This document shows, piece by piece, positions 8,113 through 15,503 of a DNA stretch of 26,964 nucleotides (position 1 is the stretch's first letter; every line of letters starts with the position of its first letter). Below the pieces are notes generated by a model, which was given only the letters and a program-made list of their open reading frames with translations, did not search any database and had not been told where the DNA came from. The DNA comes from Metaruminococcus_A sp964607135 (lineage in GTDB: Bacteria > Bacillota > Clostridia > Oscillospirales > Ruminococcaceae). A program made the position numbers and the translations under genes. Location: the NCBI GenBank assembly GCA_964607135.1, contig CAZSIV010000030.1:1-26964 (forward strand). Reading direction: 5' to 3'.

Positions 8113-9243
8113 TTACATCTTTTTTACTTCTTGGATCAGTGCATCGATATCCTGCCTGGTCGTAAAGACACTCGGGGAAATACGCACCGCACCCGTTTCG
8201 TGGGAACGATAGAACTCATGAGCCAGCGGCGCGCAGTGCAGACCGCTCCTCACCGCGATCCCCGCCCGGTTGAGCCGTTCGCCGACTTCCCCGGAATCCA
8301 TCCCGTTGTGCACAAAGCTGATAACCGGTACATGAGAGCCCACCCGGAAACCGGGGTCGAGGACGCGGAGGTTCGGATTGCGTGTCAGGGCGCTGAAGAT
8401 CCGGATGCAGGCGGCCATCTCGTGCCGGTAAATCCAGTTGATTCCGCGCCTGCGGACAAAGTCCATCCCCCTGCCGAGAGAGAAAATACCAACCGTGTTC
8501 ACCGTGCCGCTTTCGAAACGATCCGGCATGAAATCCGGCTGCTCGAGCTGGTTCGAAACGCTCCCTGTCCCCCCTTCCAGCACGGTGGAAAGCGAAACGC
8601 CGTCTCCGAGGAGCATCATGCCGGTTCCCGACGCGCCGTAAAGCCCCTTGTGCCCGGCCATACAGACGACGCAGCGCCCCAGCCGCTTCAGGTCAATCGG
8701 CAGAACGCCCGCGCTTTGAGCGGCGTCGACGATCAGAAGAATTCCCCTTGCCCGGCAAAGGTCTGCGAGCCTTTCGACCGGCATGATCTTTCCGCTCAGG
8801 TTGGAGGCGTGAGTGCAGATGATCGCCTGGGTTTGGGGTGTGATCTGCTGCTCGAACGCCTGAACCGTTTCTTCGTCCGTCCGCTCCGGGCGCACTACAC
8901 TGTAACTGACACCCGCTGTTTTCGAAAGCGCGTAGACCGGGCGCAGGACGGAATTGTGCTCCAGGCAGGAAAGCACGACATGCCCCCTCGGCCTGACCGC
9001 GCCCTTGATCGCCATATTCAGCGCATGGGTGCAGTTCAAGGTGAAGACGACGTTTTCAGCCTGGAGGTTGAATAACTCCGCCGCCTTTTTCCTCGTGTCA
9101 TAAACCATGGCGGCGGTCCGCATAGACATCGCGTGCCCGCTCCGCCCGGGATTCCCTCCAAAATATCTTGCCGCCTCAGAGAGACCCCGCACCACAGAAT
9201 CCGGTTTCGGATAGGTCGTGGCCGCGTTGTCAAAATAAATCAA
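8113..9243 (-). CDS. Aminotransferase class V / cysteine-desulfurase-like PLP enzyme
   Basis: The protein begins IYFDNAATTYPKPDSV, typical of the NifS/SufS-like group. It carries IVDAAQSAGVLPIDL (PLP-contacting Asp and Gln), then the Schiff-base lysine in CMAGHKGLYGASGTG. A Cys near the C-terminus lies in RSGLHCAPLAHEFY, matching the active-site Cys region of group II desulfurases. Such enzymes release sulfur (or selenium) from cysteine or selenocysteine as a persulfide. The start is taken as TTG at 9241-9243 because GGAGGG lies six bases before it; an ATG 18 bases further out lacks a well-placed site. A DUF3343 gene precedes it by 56 bases, a pairing common in Clostridia. The exact sulfur or selenium acceptor is unknown. 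Confidence 0.88.
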   Translation of the reverse strand: MIYFDNAATTYPKPDSVVRGLSEAARYFGGNPGRSGHAMSMRTAAMVYDTRKKAAELFNLQAENVVFTLNCTHALNMAIKGAVRPRGHVVLSCLEHNSVLRPVYALSKTAGVSYSVVRPERTDEETVQAFEQQITPQTQAIICTHASNLSGKIMPVERLADLCRARGILLIVDAAQSAGVLPIDLKRLGRCVVCMAGHKGLYGASGTGMMLLGDGVSLSTVLEGGTGSVSNQLEQPDFMPDRFESGTVNTVGIFSLGRGMDFVRRRGINWIYRHEMAACIRIFSALTRNPNLRVLDPGFRVGSHVPVISFVHNGMDSGEVGERLNRAGIAVRSGLHCAPLAHEFYRSHETGAVRISPSVFTTRQDIDALIQEVKKM

Positions 9244-9299
9244 GTCAATCCCTCCATCCAAAAATCGTTCTCTTTCTCCTCAAAATCAACCTTCCGGGT

Positions 9300-9521
9300 T
9301 CAATCCGCTTCCACAATCCCCACGACTTTGATCCCAACCTGCTCCAGCATGGCTTGGATCATCTCTGGTTCCCGCTTCGTCCAGATGCTGTAGCCGCAGC
9401 CGCACTTCGAATAGGCGGCGGGGGTCCGCTGGATGTGGGCTGTAATCCCGCGGCGGGAAAGGTAATCCCGCGCTTTATATGCGTAGGTGATCGAGCGGAG
9501 CATAATAAGCTGTTTGGCCAA
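9300..9521 (-). CDS. DUF3343 protein, putative Se/S carrier-like
   Basis: This is a 73-residue protein with the DUF3343 pattern: an N-terminal beta-alpha unit (AKQLIMLRSITYAYKARDYL), IQRTPAAYSKCGCGYSIW with the Cys-Gly-Cys-Gly centre, and a short C-terminal strand. The family resembles the C-terminal part of selenium-associated YedF-type proteins and is suggested to carry persulfide or selenide on the cysteines; this is prediction, not proven chemistry. The start is TTG (9519-9521), since a TGA stop sits two codons upstream in frame and GGTGA lies 7 bases before. It lies just ahead of the desulfurase-like gene on the same strand, probably as one operon. Confidence 0.8.
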   Translation of the reverse strand: MAKQLIMLRSITYAYKARDYLSRRGITAHIQRTPAAYSKCGCGYSIWTKREPEMIQAMLEQVGIKVVGIVEAD

Positions 9522-9547
9522 AAGTCATCACCACTGTTTTTAAAGAT

Positions 9548-9597
9548 AAAAAATCAACAGGAGCGCGTTCCAGCCTAGCCGGATCACTCCTGTTGAT
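9548..9597 (-). terminator. Terminator of the ispD-ispF-NTF2 operon, just upstream of the DUF3343 gene
   Basis: On the minus strand, arms ATCAACAGGAG and CTCCTGTTGAT (11 bp, perfect) enclose a 23-base loop and are followed by a T-run. It ends transcripts coming from the NTF2-like gene. The DUF3343 start lies only about 27 bases beyond the T-run. Confidence 0.75.
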
Positions 9598-9627
9598 ATA
9601 CTATGAACGTCTTTGACAATATGACAA
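9598..9627 (-). promoter_or_regulatory. Candidate promoter for DUF3343-desulfurase operon, butted against the terminator
   Basis: On the minus strand, TTGTCA (9622-9627) and TAGTAT (9598-9603) are 18 bases apart. The predicted start falls within the first arm of the terminator hairpin, so transcripts made here would lack part of the stem. The -10 is only a 4 of 6 match. Confidence 0.35.
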
Positions 9628-9684
9628 TACTTTTTAGAAAGATAAAAAGCGCCGCCTCCATTGAATCAGAAAAAGCAGGAGTTT

Positions 9685-10110
9685 TTAAAACCACCTTGCT
9701 TTTTCGTTTTCAAACTCCGGCGTACCGCCGTTTTGATATGGATCATACCGGTGTTCATTGCAGCCGAATTCCTGAAGGGCACAAATCCTGTCGTCCTCCG
9801 TCCAGCGGATGAGCGACATCCCGTCAAAAGCTTCCACCCTTCCATCGTTCATCCGGTTTTTGAAATACCATTCCACCACGGTTTGGGTATCGCTGTGAAA
9901 AAACTGTTTGATTTCCCACCGGAGAACCCGGCCGCGGGTATTCCATTCCGCAAACCACTGCCGGATTTTTTCAGCGCCGTGATATTCCGGCCCCCAGCTT
10001 TCGGTGTAGACCGCATCGGCGGTAAAAAGCTCCGTCAGCCCCAAGTCCTCCGCCCTGAGCCACATGTCGAACCAAAGCCTGACGATCTGCTCCCGTCTGT
10101 CCGCGGACAT
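9685..10110 (-). CDS. NTF2-like / SnoaL-like protein
   Basis: The 141-residue cone-fold protein starts MSADRREQIVRLWFDMWLRA, a typical first helix of the SnoaL/NTF2-like group. It continues with LFTADAVYTESWGPEYHG, IRQWFAEWNTRGRVLRWEIKQFF, and paired beta strands ending in a tryptophan-rich GMSLIRWTEDDRI. The family covers small enzymes and ligand-binding proteins, and sequence alone does not tell the function. The start at 10110 is chosen because the fold begins there and AGGATGGGGGA precedes it; the frame is open 28 codons further up but that part shows no domain character. It follows ispF by about 93 bases on the same strand and ends before a terminator, so it is probably the last gene of the ispD-ispF transcript. 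Confidence 0.8.
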   Translation of the reverse strand: MSADRREQIVRLWFDMWLRAEDLGLTELFTADAVYTESWGPEYHGAEKIRQWFAEWNTRGRVLRWEIKQFFHSDTQTVVEWYFKNRMNDGRVEAFDGMSLIRWTEDDRICALQEFGCNEHRYDPYQNGGTPEFENEKARWF

Positions 10111-10203
10111 CTCGCTTCCCCCATCCTTTTCACGGTTACGGCGGACAGACGGGGCGGAGTGGAAAACCCGCCCTTTTACGCCGAACCGCCGCATCCGATT
10201 TCA

Positions 10204-10683
10204 TTATATAACCGTTTCGATCAGTGCGACCGCGTGGGCGGCAATTCCTTCCTCCCGCCCGCTGAAACCGAGGCGCTCTTCGGTTGTGGCCTTCACGCTG
10301 ACAGCGTCGGGCGGAAGCCCGCAGGCCCCGGCCAGCCGTTCCCGCATCCGAAGGATATACCCCTTGAGCTTCGGCTCCTGCGCGATCACCGTGCTGTCGA
10401 TATTCACCACGCGGTATCCTTTTTCTTTCAGCAGGGCAATCACCCTTTCGAGGAGCCCTATGCTGTCCGCCCCCGCGTAAGCCGCATCGGTGTCGGGAAA
10501 CTGCGCCCCGATATCCCCCAAAGCCGCCGCCCCGAGCAGCGCATCCATCACCGCATGGGCCAGGACGTCGGCGTCCGAATGGCCCAGCAATCCCGCCGTA
10601 TGCGGAATCTCCACCCCGCCGAGGATGAGCCTTCGGCCCTGCACCAGCCGGTGCACGTCATATCCATGTCCCACCCGAATCAT
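10204..10683 (-). CDS. ispF: 2-C-methyl-D-erythritol 2,4-cyclodiphosphate synthase
   Basis: IspF cyclises CDP-methylerythritol 2-phosphate in the MEP route to isoprenoids. The 159-residue length is standard. The start RVGHGYDVHRL holds the metal ligands Asp and His (D-V-H). GLLGHSDADVLAHAVMDALLGAAALGDIG contains the other conserved His and the GDIG turn, and TTEERLGFSGREEGIAAHAV is the usual C-terminal signature. Its ATG lies 3 bases after the ispD stop, so the two act as a unit. In some bacteria they are fused (IspDF); here they are separate. Confidence 0.97.
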   Translation of the reverse strand: MIRVGHGYDVHRLVQGRRLILGGVEIPHTAGLLGHSDADVLAHAVMDALLGAAALGDIGAQFPDTDAAYAGADSIGLLERVIALLKEKGYRVVNIDSTVIAQEPKLKGYILRMRERLAGACGLPPDAVSVKATTEERLGFSGREEGIAAHAVALIETVI

Positions 10684-10686
10684 CCG

Positions 10687-11367
10687 TCATTCCCCCTTTG
10701 CAAAGGCAGCCGCCACCGCGATGTCATCCTTGGTCGTCAGCTTGATGTTCCGATAATCCCCGACCGTCATGTAAACCCGCCGCCCCGTGTGCTCCACCAG
10801 CTGGCAGTCGTCGGTGAACTCGACCCCATCCCTTCGGGCGGCCTCCACCCCTTCCAGGTAGATCGAACGCCGAAACACCTGAGGAGTTTGGGTGATGAAC
10901 AGCCGGCTCCGATCCGGCGTGTATTCGATCAGCCCGTCTTCGGAGACAACCTTGATCGTATCCTTCACCGGCGCGCCCAGCGTCGCCGCCCCATACCGCT
11001 CTGCATCCCGGATCACCCGCTCGATGTCGTGTGGATCGATAAAAGGGCGCGCGCCGTCGTGGATGGCAAAATAATCGCTTTCGGGCGAAGCCGCAGCGAT
11101 TCCCGCCAGAACCGACTGCTGACGGGTCTCCCCACCGGAAACCACCGCACGGAGCTTTTTCAGCGCGTATTCCTCCCGCCAAAGGCGATACTGCTCCAGG
11201 CCGTCCGGCCTTGAGACCACCACCGTCTCCGCCACCGAGGGAGCGGCCTCGAATGCGAGGATGCTCCGCACGACGGCGGGAACCCCCCCGATCTTCAAAT
11301 ACAGCTTATTCATCCCCATCCGGGTGCTGTTCCCGGCGGCGACAATCACAGCGGATACCAAGATCAT
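10687..11367 (-). CDS. ispD: 2-C-methyl-D-erythritol 4-phosphate cytidylyltransferase
   Basis: IspD transfers CMP from CTP to methylerythritol phosphate, two steps before IspF. The nucleotidyltransferase signature VSAVIVAAGNSTRMGMNKLYLKIGG opens the protein. IHDGARPFI is the metal-binding Asp region, and VKDTIKVV and ITQTPQVFRR complete the family pattern. At about 226 residues the length is normal. Start choice is slightly ambiguous: ATG at 11367 gives the common MILVSA start, but a GTG four codons earlier (11379) and a TTG at 11361 are also in frame around AAGGGAGAG. It heads the ispD-ispF-NTF2 transcript. Confidence 0.96.
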   Translation of the reverse strand: MILVSAVIVAAGNSTRMGMNKLYLKIGGVPAVVRSILAFEAAPSVAETVVVSRPDGLEQYRLWREEYALKKLRAVVSGGETRQQSVLAGIAAASPESDYFAIHDGARPFIDPHDIERVIRDAERYGAATLGAPVKDTIKVVSEDGLIEYTPDRSRLFITQTPQVFRRSIYLEGVEAARRDGVEFTDDCQLVEHTGRRVYMTVGDYRNIKLTTKDDIAVAAAFAKGE

Positions 11368-11396
11368 CTCTCCCTTCACACGGAGCTTTCCGGCCT

Positions 11397-11425
11397 ATTG
11401 TACCAAGATTTTTCCAAAAATACAA
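11397..11425 (-). promoter_or_regulatory. Candidate promoter for the ispD operon
   Basis: On the minus strand, TTGTAT (11420-11425) and TACAAT (11397-11402) are spaced by 17 bases, about 30 bases before the ispD start. The -35 is weak and the -10 matches 5 of 6. Confidence 0.5.
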
Positions 11426-11447
11426 CCCGGCTTTCCAAACCCATTCC

Positions 11448-11477
11448 TTTACATCCGACCCTTTTGTGATGTATAAT
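11448..11477 (+). promoter_or_regulatory. Promoter of the homocysteine methyltransferase-like gene
   Basis: TTTACA (11448-11453, 5 of 6) and a perfect TATAAT (11472-11477) are 18 bases apart. Start of transcription would fall near 11484, giving a leader of about 50 bases. No SAM or other riboswitch-sized leader fits. It lies back to back with the ispD promoter. Confidence 0.65.
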
Positions 11478-11534
11478 ACCATCAGTTGACGAAGGCAACA
11501 GCATTCTTTCAATCCAAGCAGAAAAGGAGCGGTC

Positions 11535-12779
11535 ATGATGGATCTGCGTTCTCATATTCAAAACCGGTTTCTGATTTTTGACGGCGCGTTCGGCACCGTC
11601 CTGATGGACGGCTGTTTAAAGCCCGGAGAAAACCCGACCGTCCTCAACATCACCAGCCCGGAAACCGTCACCGCCATCCACCGGAATTATCTGAAAAGCG
11701 GCGCGATGGCTGTCACCCTCAACACCTTCAGCTGCAGCCGGTTCAAAATCGCAGGGCTGCCTTATACGCTGGAGGAACTGGTCAAAGCCGCGTTTGAATG
11801 CGCTGCCCGCGCAGTGGACGAGGCGGGAAAGCCCGCCTACCTGATCTATGATATGGGGCCCTGCGGCAAGCTCCTCGAGCCGATGGGGGAAGTCTCTTTC
11901 CAAGAGGCATACGACCTGTGCAAAGAGCAGGCTCTCTTAGCCGAAAAATACGGGGCGGACGCCGTGCTGATCGAAACGATGGCCGACCTTTACGAAGTAA
12001 AAGCCGCCCTGCTCGCGGTCAAAGAAAACACGAAGCTCCCCGTGCTCTGCACGATTACGATCGAACAGAACGGGCGCACCTACACCGGCGGATGCATCGA
12101 AAGCACCGCCGCCCTGGCGGAGTCGCTCGGAGCGGACGCGGTCGGGATCAACTGCAGCGTCGGGCCGAAAGACCTTCTCCCCTACGCGAAGCAGCTCGCC
12201 GGGCTCACAAGCCTCCCGGTCATAATCCAGCCCAACGCCGGACTCCCGCAGGAAAAAGACGGGGTCACTTCCTTCGACGTGACGCCGGAGGAATACGCCG
12301 AAGTGATGACCGAGCTCGCTGGAAACGGCGTCAATATCCTTGGCGGCTGCTGCGGCACAAACTACGATTGCATCCGCCTGCTCGCCGAAAAGGTGCTCCC
12401 GCTCACCCCGGTCAAACGGGAAATTGCGGCAAGAGAAACCGCCTGCACCCCTACGGTCTGCGTGGAAGTCAAGGCGGACACGCCCGAGTTCCATCTCGTG
12501 ACCCCGGAAAACGCCGCCGAATTGAGCGGGTATCTCGATTCCGGCGATTTCGACAGCGTGCTGGACATTGTCCTCGACCGGCTCTACGATGTGGATGCGG
12601 AATACATCATGCTCGATACGACCCTGCTGCCTAACGCGGCGCCGGAGCAGATTTCCGCCCTGCTGGGGCACCTCCAGACCGCCGTCCGGCTCCCCTTCGG
12701 CATCACGGCCCACAGCAAAGAAGAGGCGGATACCATGACGCGGGAATACAATGGAAAGGCGCTGACGGTGATCCGGTAG
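11535..12779 (+). CDS. Homocysteine S-methyltransferase-domain protein with short C-terminal extension
   Basis: Residues 1-290 form the Hcy-binding TIM barrel of MetH/BhmT-type enzymes, starting FLIFDGAFGTVLMDG. The zinc ligands are visible: Cys207 in GINCSVG and Cys272-Cys273 in GGCCGTN. The domain transfers a methyl group to homocysteine in the cytoplasm. Residues about 315-414 resemble the first half of a pterin-binding domain (DVDAEYIMLDTTLLPNAA, LPFGITAHSKEEAD, YNGKALTVIR), but the protein stops where that domain would continue, and no cobalamin domain follows. It is therefore far shorter than full MetH. A different methyl donor, a partner protein in trans, or decay are all possible. AAAGGAG precedes the start; a second ATG directly follows the first. 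The gene is a single unit with its own promoter and terminator. Confidence 0.85.
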   Translation: MMDLRSHIQNRFLIFDGAFGTVLMDGCLKPGENPTVLNITSPETVTAIHRNYLKSGAMAVTLNTFSCSRFKIAGLPYTLEELVKAAFECAARAVDEAGKPAYLIYDMGPCGKLLEPMGEVSFQEAYDLCKEQALLAEKYGADAVLIETMADLYEVKAALLAVKENTKLPVLCTITIEQNGRTYTGGCIESTAALAESLGADAVGINCSVGPKDLLPYAKQLAGLTSLPVIIQPNAGLPQEKDGVTSFDVTPEEYAEVMTELAGNGVNILGGCCGTNYDCIRLLAEKVLPLTPVKREIAARETACTPTVCVEVKADTPEFHLVTPENAAELSGYLDSGDFDSVLDIVLDRLYDVDAEYIMLDTTLLPNAAPEQISALLGHLQTAVRLPFGITAHSKEEADTMTREYNGKALTVIR

Positions 12780-12819
12780 AGGCCGTAAACCATTTGAACC
12801 TTAAAATTTATCTCGCATG

Positions 12820-12851
12820 AAAACCCGGAAATCACTCCGGGTTTTCTTTTT
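12820..12851. terminator. Terminator between the methyltransferase and AraC genes (convergent)
   Basis: AAAACCCGGA pairs with TCCGGGTTTT around a short loop (AATCAC) and is followed by CTTTTT on the plus strand. On the minus strand the A-run also becomes a T-run, so it may serve both convergent genes. Confidence 0.8.
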
Positions 12852-12936
12852 ATGCAGGCAGTGCGCTCCCAAAGCCGGCAAGGATCAGTTCCCAAAAGCC
12901 TATGGACGAGGATTTCCCGGAATTTGATCTGTTTTC

Positions 12937-13812
12937 TTATGCCAGTGGGTTGCTCTGAACCATCCTCAGGTACTGCTTCGGGGAACAGCCGAATTCCTCC
13001 TTGAAGCTCCGCGAGAAATTGGAGTAATCGTTGAAGCCGCTCCGGATAAAAACACTGTTGACCGTCCCGCCCTCCTGGAGCAGCGTGCGTGCGTTCATCA
13101 GCCGTTTTTTCAAAACATACTGGTGGAGGGTAAACCCGACGCATTCCTTAAACTGCCGGCTCAGATGGTACTTGCTGATGTAAAACTCCCCCGCCAGCGC
13201 ATCGAGCGACAGGTCCCCGCAGAGGTGACCATTGATATAGCGGATGATATCGCTGATCTTTTCGTTGTACTCCACCTCGGCCATATCATCCTCGGCCATA
13301 TCGAAATAAGCCTTGTTGAGCAGAACCAGAAGCTCGGTGATATAGGCGCGGCTCAAGGTGGCGCTGCCGTAGGCGGAGCTGCCGTAAACCGCCTCCAGCC
13401 GTTCATAGATTTTCCGGATCATCCGGAACATCTCGTTTGAAGGACGCAGGAGGTTGTTGTGGTGTCGGGCGGAGTCGTCGAAGCAGGCTGTGAGGTTGAT
13501 CTCACCCTGCTCGATGTTCTTAACATAGTTCGGGTGAACCCAGACGACAATCCGCTCGTAGGTCTTCCCCAGCTCGATCAGCGGGCGGTGCACCTCATTG
13601 TTGCCGATGAGGAGGATATCCCCCGGTTTGAGATAATAATTCCGCCCTTCGATCACACAGTTGACCTTTCCGGAGATAAAGTAATAGATTTCGTAAAAAT
13701 CGTGATTGTGGTAATCCACGCTCAAAGGCTTGTTGTCGGAAAAATGAAACAGCTCGAAATTCGGCCTGCTCATCACCTGCCGGGGATTGAACTCCTGTTT
13801 TACCGTTCCCAT
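12937..13812 (-). CDS. AraC-family transcriptional regulator of the glucuronate operon
   Basis: The 291-residue protein has two domains. The N-terminal cupin sugar-sensing domain (about residues 20-160) shows SVDYHNHDFYEIYYFISG and LKPGDILLIGNNEVHRP. The C-terminal pair of helix-turn-helix motifs (about 190-290) has LSLDALAGEFYISKYHLSRQFKE and the family signature SGFNDYSNFSRSFKEEFGCSPKQY. A GGAGGAGGA site precedes the ATG. It is transcribed away from uxaC, with 142 bases between the starts. By position it most likely senses a uronic acid or aldouronate and activates the operon; ligand identity is inference. Confidence 0.9.
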   Translation of the reverse strand: MGTVKQEFNPRQVMSRPNFELFHFSDNKPLSVDYHNHDFYEIYYFISGKVNCVIEGRNYYLKPGDILLIGNNEVHRPLIELGKTYERIVVWVHPNYVKNIEQGEINLTACFDDSARHHNNLLRPSNEMFRMIRKIYERLEAVYGSSAYGSATLSRAYITELLVLLNKAYFDMAEDDMAEVEYNEKISDIIRYINGHLCGDLSLDALAGEFYISKYHLSRQFKECVGFTLHQYVLKKRLMNARTLLQEGGTVNSVFIRSGFNDYSNFSRSFKEEFGCSPKQYLRMVQSNPLA

Positions 13813-13856
13813 CGGACAGATTCCTCCTCCAGATTTACGTTGTTTTTCCTCTTTTT

Positions 13857-13885
13857 ATAGTAAAGCAATTTTCTCCATTTTTCAA
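13857..13885 (-). promoter_or_regulatory. Promoter of the AraC regulator gene
   Basis: On the minus strand, TTGAAA (13880-13885) and TACTAT (13857-13862) are spaced by 17 bases, placing the start about 35-40 bases before the ATG. Confidence 0.55.
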
Positions 13886-13919
13886 GCAATAATCACTAAT
13901 TTATTTGCAAAAAATGATG

Positions 13920-13942
13920 TATACTGAAATCAATAACAGTAT
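13920..13942 (+). promoter_or_regulatory. -10 element and inverted repeat ahead of uxaC
   Basis: TATACT (13920-13925) is a plausible -10 with no good -35 at 17-18 bases, as expected for an activator-dependent promoter. Overlapping it, ATACTG (13921-13926) and CAGTAT (13937-13942) form an inverted repeat with a 10-base centre, a possible operator or 5' mRNA hairpin. The uxaC ATG follows 12 bases later, after a GGGGGGA site. Confidence 0.45.
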
Positions 13943-13954
13943 GGGGGGATTGAC

Positions 13955-15370
13955 ATGTCCTTTATCAACGATTCTTTTCTTCTGCAAAGCGATGCTGCGC
14001 GGCTTTTATACCGCAGCTACGCCGAAAAGATGCCGATTTTCGACTACCACTGCCACTTGAGCGCGGCGGAGATTCTGGAAAACAAACAGTTCGAAACCAT
14101 CACCGATCTCTGGCTTTCGGGCGACCACTACAAATGGCGTTTGATGCGGGCAAACGGGGTGGATGAATGCTACATCACCGGCGGCGCCGATCCTTATGAA
14201 AAGTTCGAAAAATGGGCGGAGACGATTTCCCGCTGCTATGGGAACCCCCTCTACCACTGGACTCATCTCGAACTGAAACGGTATTTCGGGGTAGACGAGC
14301 TCCTCTGCAAGGAAAACGCCAAAGAGATCTACGACACCTGCAACGCCCTTTTGCAAAAGGAGGAATTCCGGGCGCGCGGCCTCATCCTGCGCTCCGGTGT
14401 GGCGGCCCTCTGCACGACCGACGATCCGGCGGACAGCCTTGAGGATCACATCGCGCTGGCAGACGATCCGTCCTTCCCTGTTCAGGTGCTCCCCGCCTTT
14501 CGGCCCGACAAGGCGATCCACCTGGAAAACGAGGGGTTTGCCGCCTATGTCAAGGAGCTCGGCGCCGCGGCAGGAGTTGAAATTGCCGATTTCGATTCCC
14601 TCAAGCTCGCCCTTCTGAAGCGGGCGGAATTCTTTAAAAGCCACGGCTGCATCCTCTCCGACCACGCGTTCGGCGCGCCGTCTTTCATCTCCTGCGACAA
14701 AAAGGATGCAGACGCCGCTTTGAAAAAGGCGCTGGCGGGCGAACCGCTGACCGTGGAAGAGACCGGCGCCTATCACACCCAACTGATGGTCTACCTCGGC
14801 AGCGTCTATGAAGAGCTCGGGTTCGGGATGCAGCTCCACTTAGGTGTTGTCCGCAGCGTCAACACCGCCATGTTCAGGCTGGCGGGGGCGGATACAGGAT
14901 TCGACGCCATCGGGGATGATCTTTCGGTCGAGTCCATCCTCCGGCTCCTCGACCTGATGGAACAGCAGAACAGCCTTCCCAAAACCGTTCTATACAGCCT
15001 GAACCCGAACGACAACGACAAGCTCGCTGTCGCCGCAGGATGTTTCCAGCAGGGGCCGGCTGCCGGCAAAATCCAGCTGGGGGCCGCCTGGTGGTTCAAC
15101 GACCACCGCGACGGGATGGTAAACCAGATGAGGGCCCTTGCAAACACCGGAATCCTTGCAAACTTTGTCGGGATGCTGACCGATTCGAGGAGCTTTATCT
15201 CCTACACCCGCCACGAATATTTCCGGCGGATCCTCTGCAACCTGCTGGGGAGCTGGATCGACGCGGGCGAAATCCCGGCGGATTACGACAGGATCGGAAA
15301 GGTCGTCGAGGACATCTGCTTCAACAATGCGGCGAATTTCTTCGGTCTCCCCAAAGAAAAAATCTTTTAG
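13955..15370 (+). CDS. uxaC: Glucuronate (uronate) isomerase
   Basis: UxaC converts D-glucuronate to D-fructuronate (and galacturonate to tagaturonate). The 471-residue length is standard. The early metal-binding motif FDYHCHLS carries His32 and His34. Further family segments are DLWLSGDHYKWRLMRANGV near residue 50, LHLGVVRSVNT, and AAWWFNDHRDGMVNQM and LTDSRSFISYTRHEYFRRILCNLLG toward the end. It is the first gene of the operon, although its step follows the glucuronidase chemically. The divergent AraC gene lies immediately upstream. The 133-base gap to the next gene holds a small hairpin (GGGGAT/ATCCCC near 15388-15402) but no T-run. Confidence 0.97.
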   Translation: MSFINDSFLLQSDAARLLYRSYAEKMPIFDYHCHLSAAEILENKQFETITDLWLSGDHYKWRLMRANGVDECYITGGADPYEKFEKWAETISRCYGNPLYHWTHLELKRYFGVDELLCKENAKEIYDTCNALLQKEEFRARGLILRSGVAALCTTDDPADSLEDHIALADDPSFPVQVLPAFRPDKAIHLENEGFAAYVKELGAAAGVEIADFDSLKLALLKRAEFFKSHGCILSDHAFGAPSFISCDKKDADAALKKALAGEPLTVEETGAYHTQLMVYLGSVYEELGFGMQLHLGVVRSVNTAMFRLAGADTGFDAIGDDLSVESILRLLDLMEQQNSLPKTVLYSLNPNDNDKLAVAAGCFQQGPAAGKIQLGAAWWFNDHRDGMVNQMRALANTGILANFVGMLTDSRSFISYTRHEYFRRILCNLLGSWIDAGEIPADYDRIGKVVEDICFNNAANFFGLPKEKIF

Positions 15371-15503
15371 TCGAACAGCCGTTTGCCGGGGATGGAATCC
15401 CCTTTAAACGATTGTACCCCACCCTCAAAAACAAACCGCTTTCCGCCCGCCCAAACACAGATACTGCGAGGCGGCTGTGACAAACTGCAAAGGAGATGCT
15501 GCA

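Noticed and set aside
9661..11214. Long plus-strand open frame opposite the NTF2, ispF and ispD genes
   Set aside because: The translation is Pro/Arg/His-rich with no recognisable domain and spans three real genes on the other strand.
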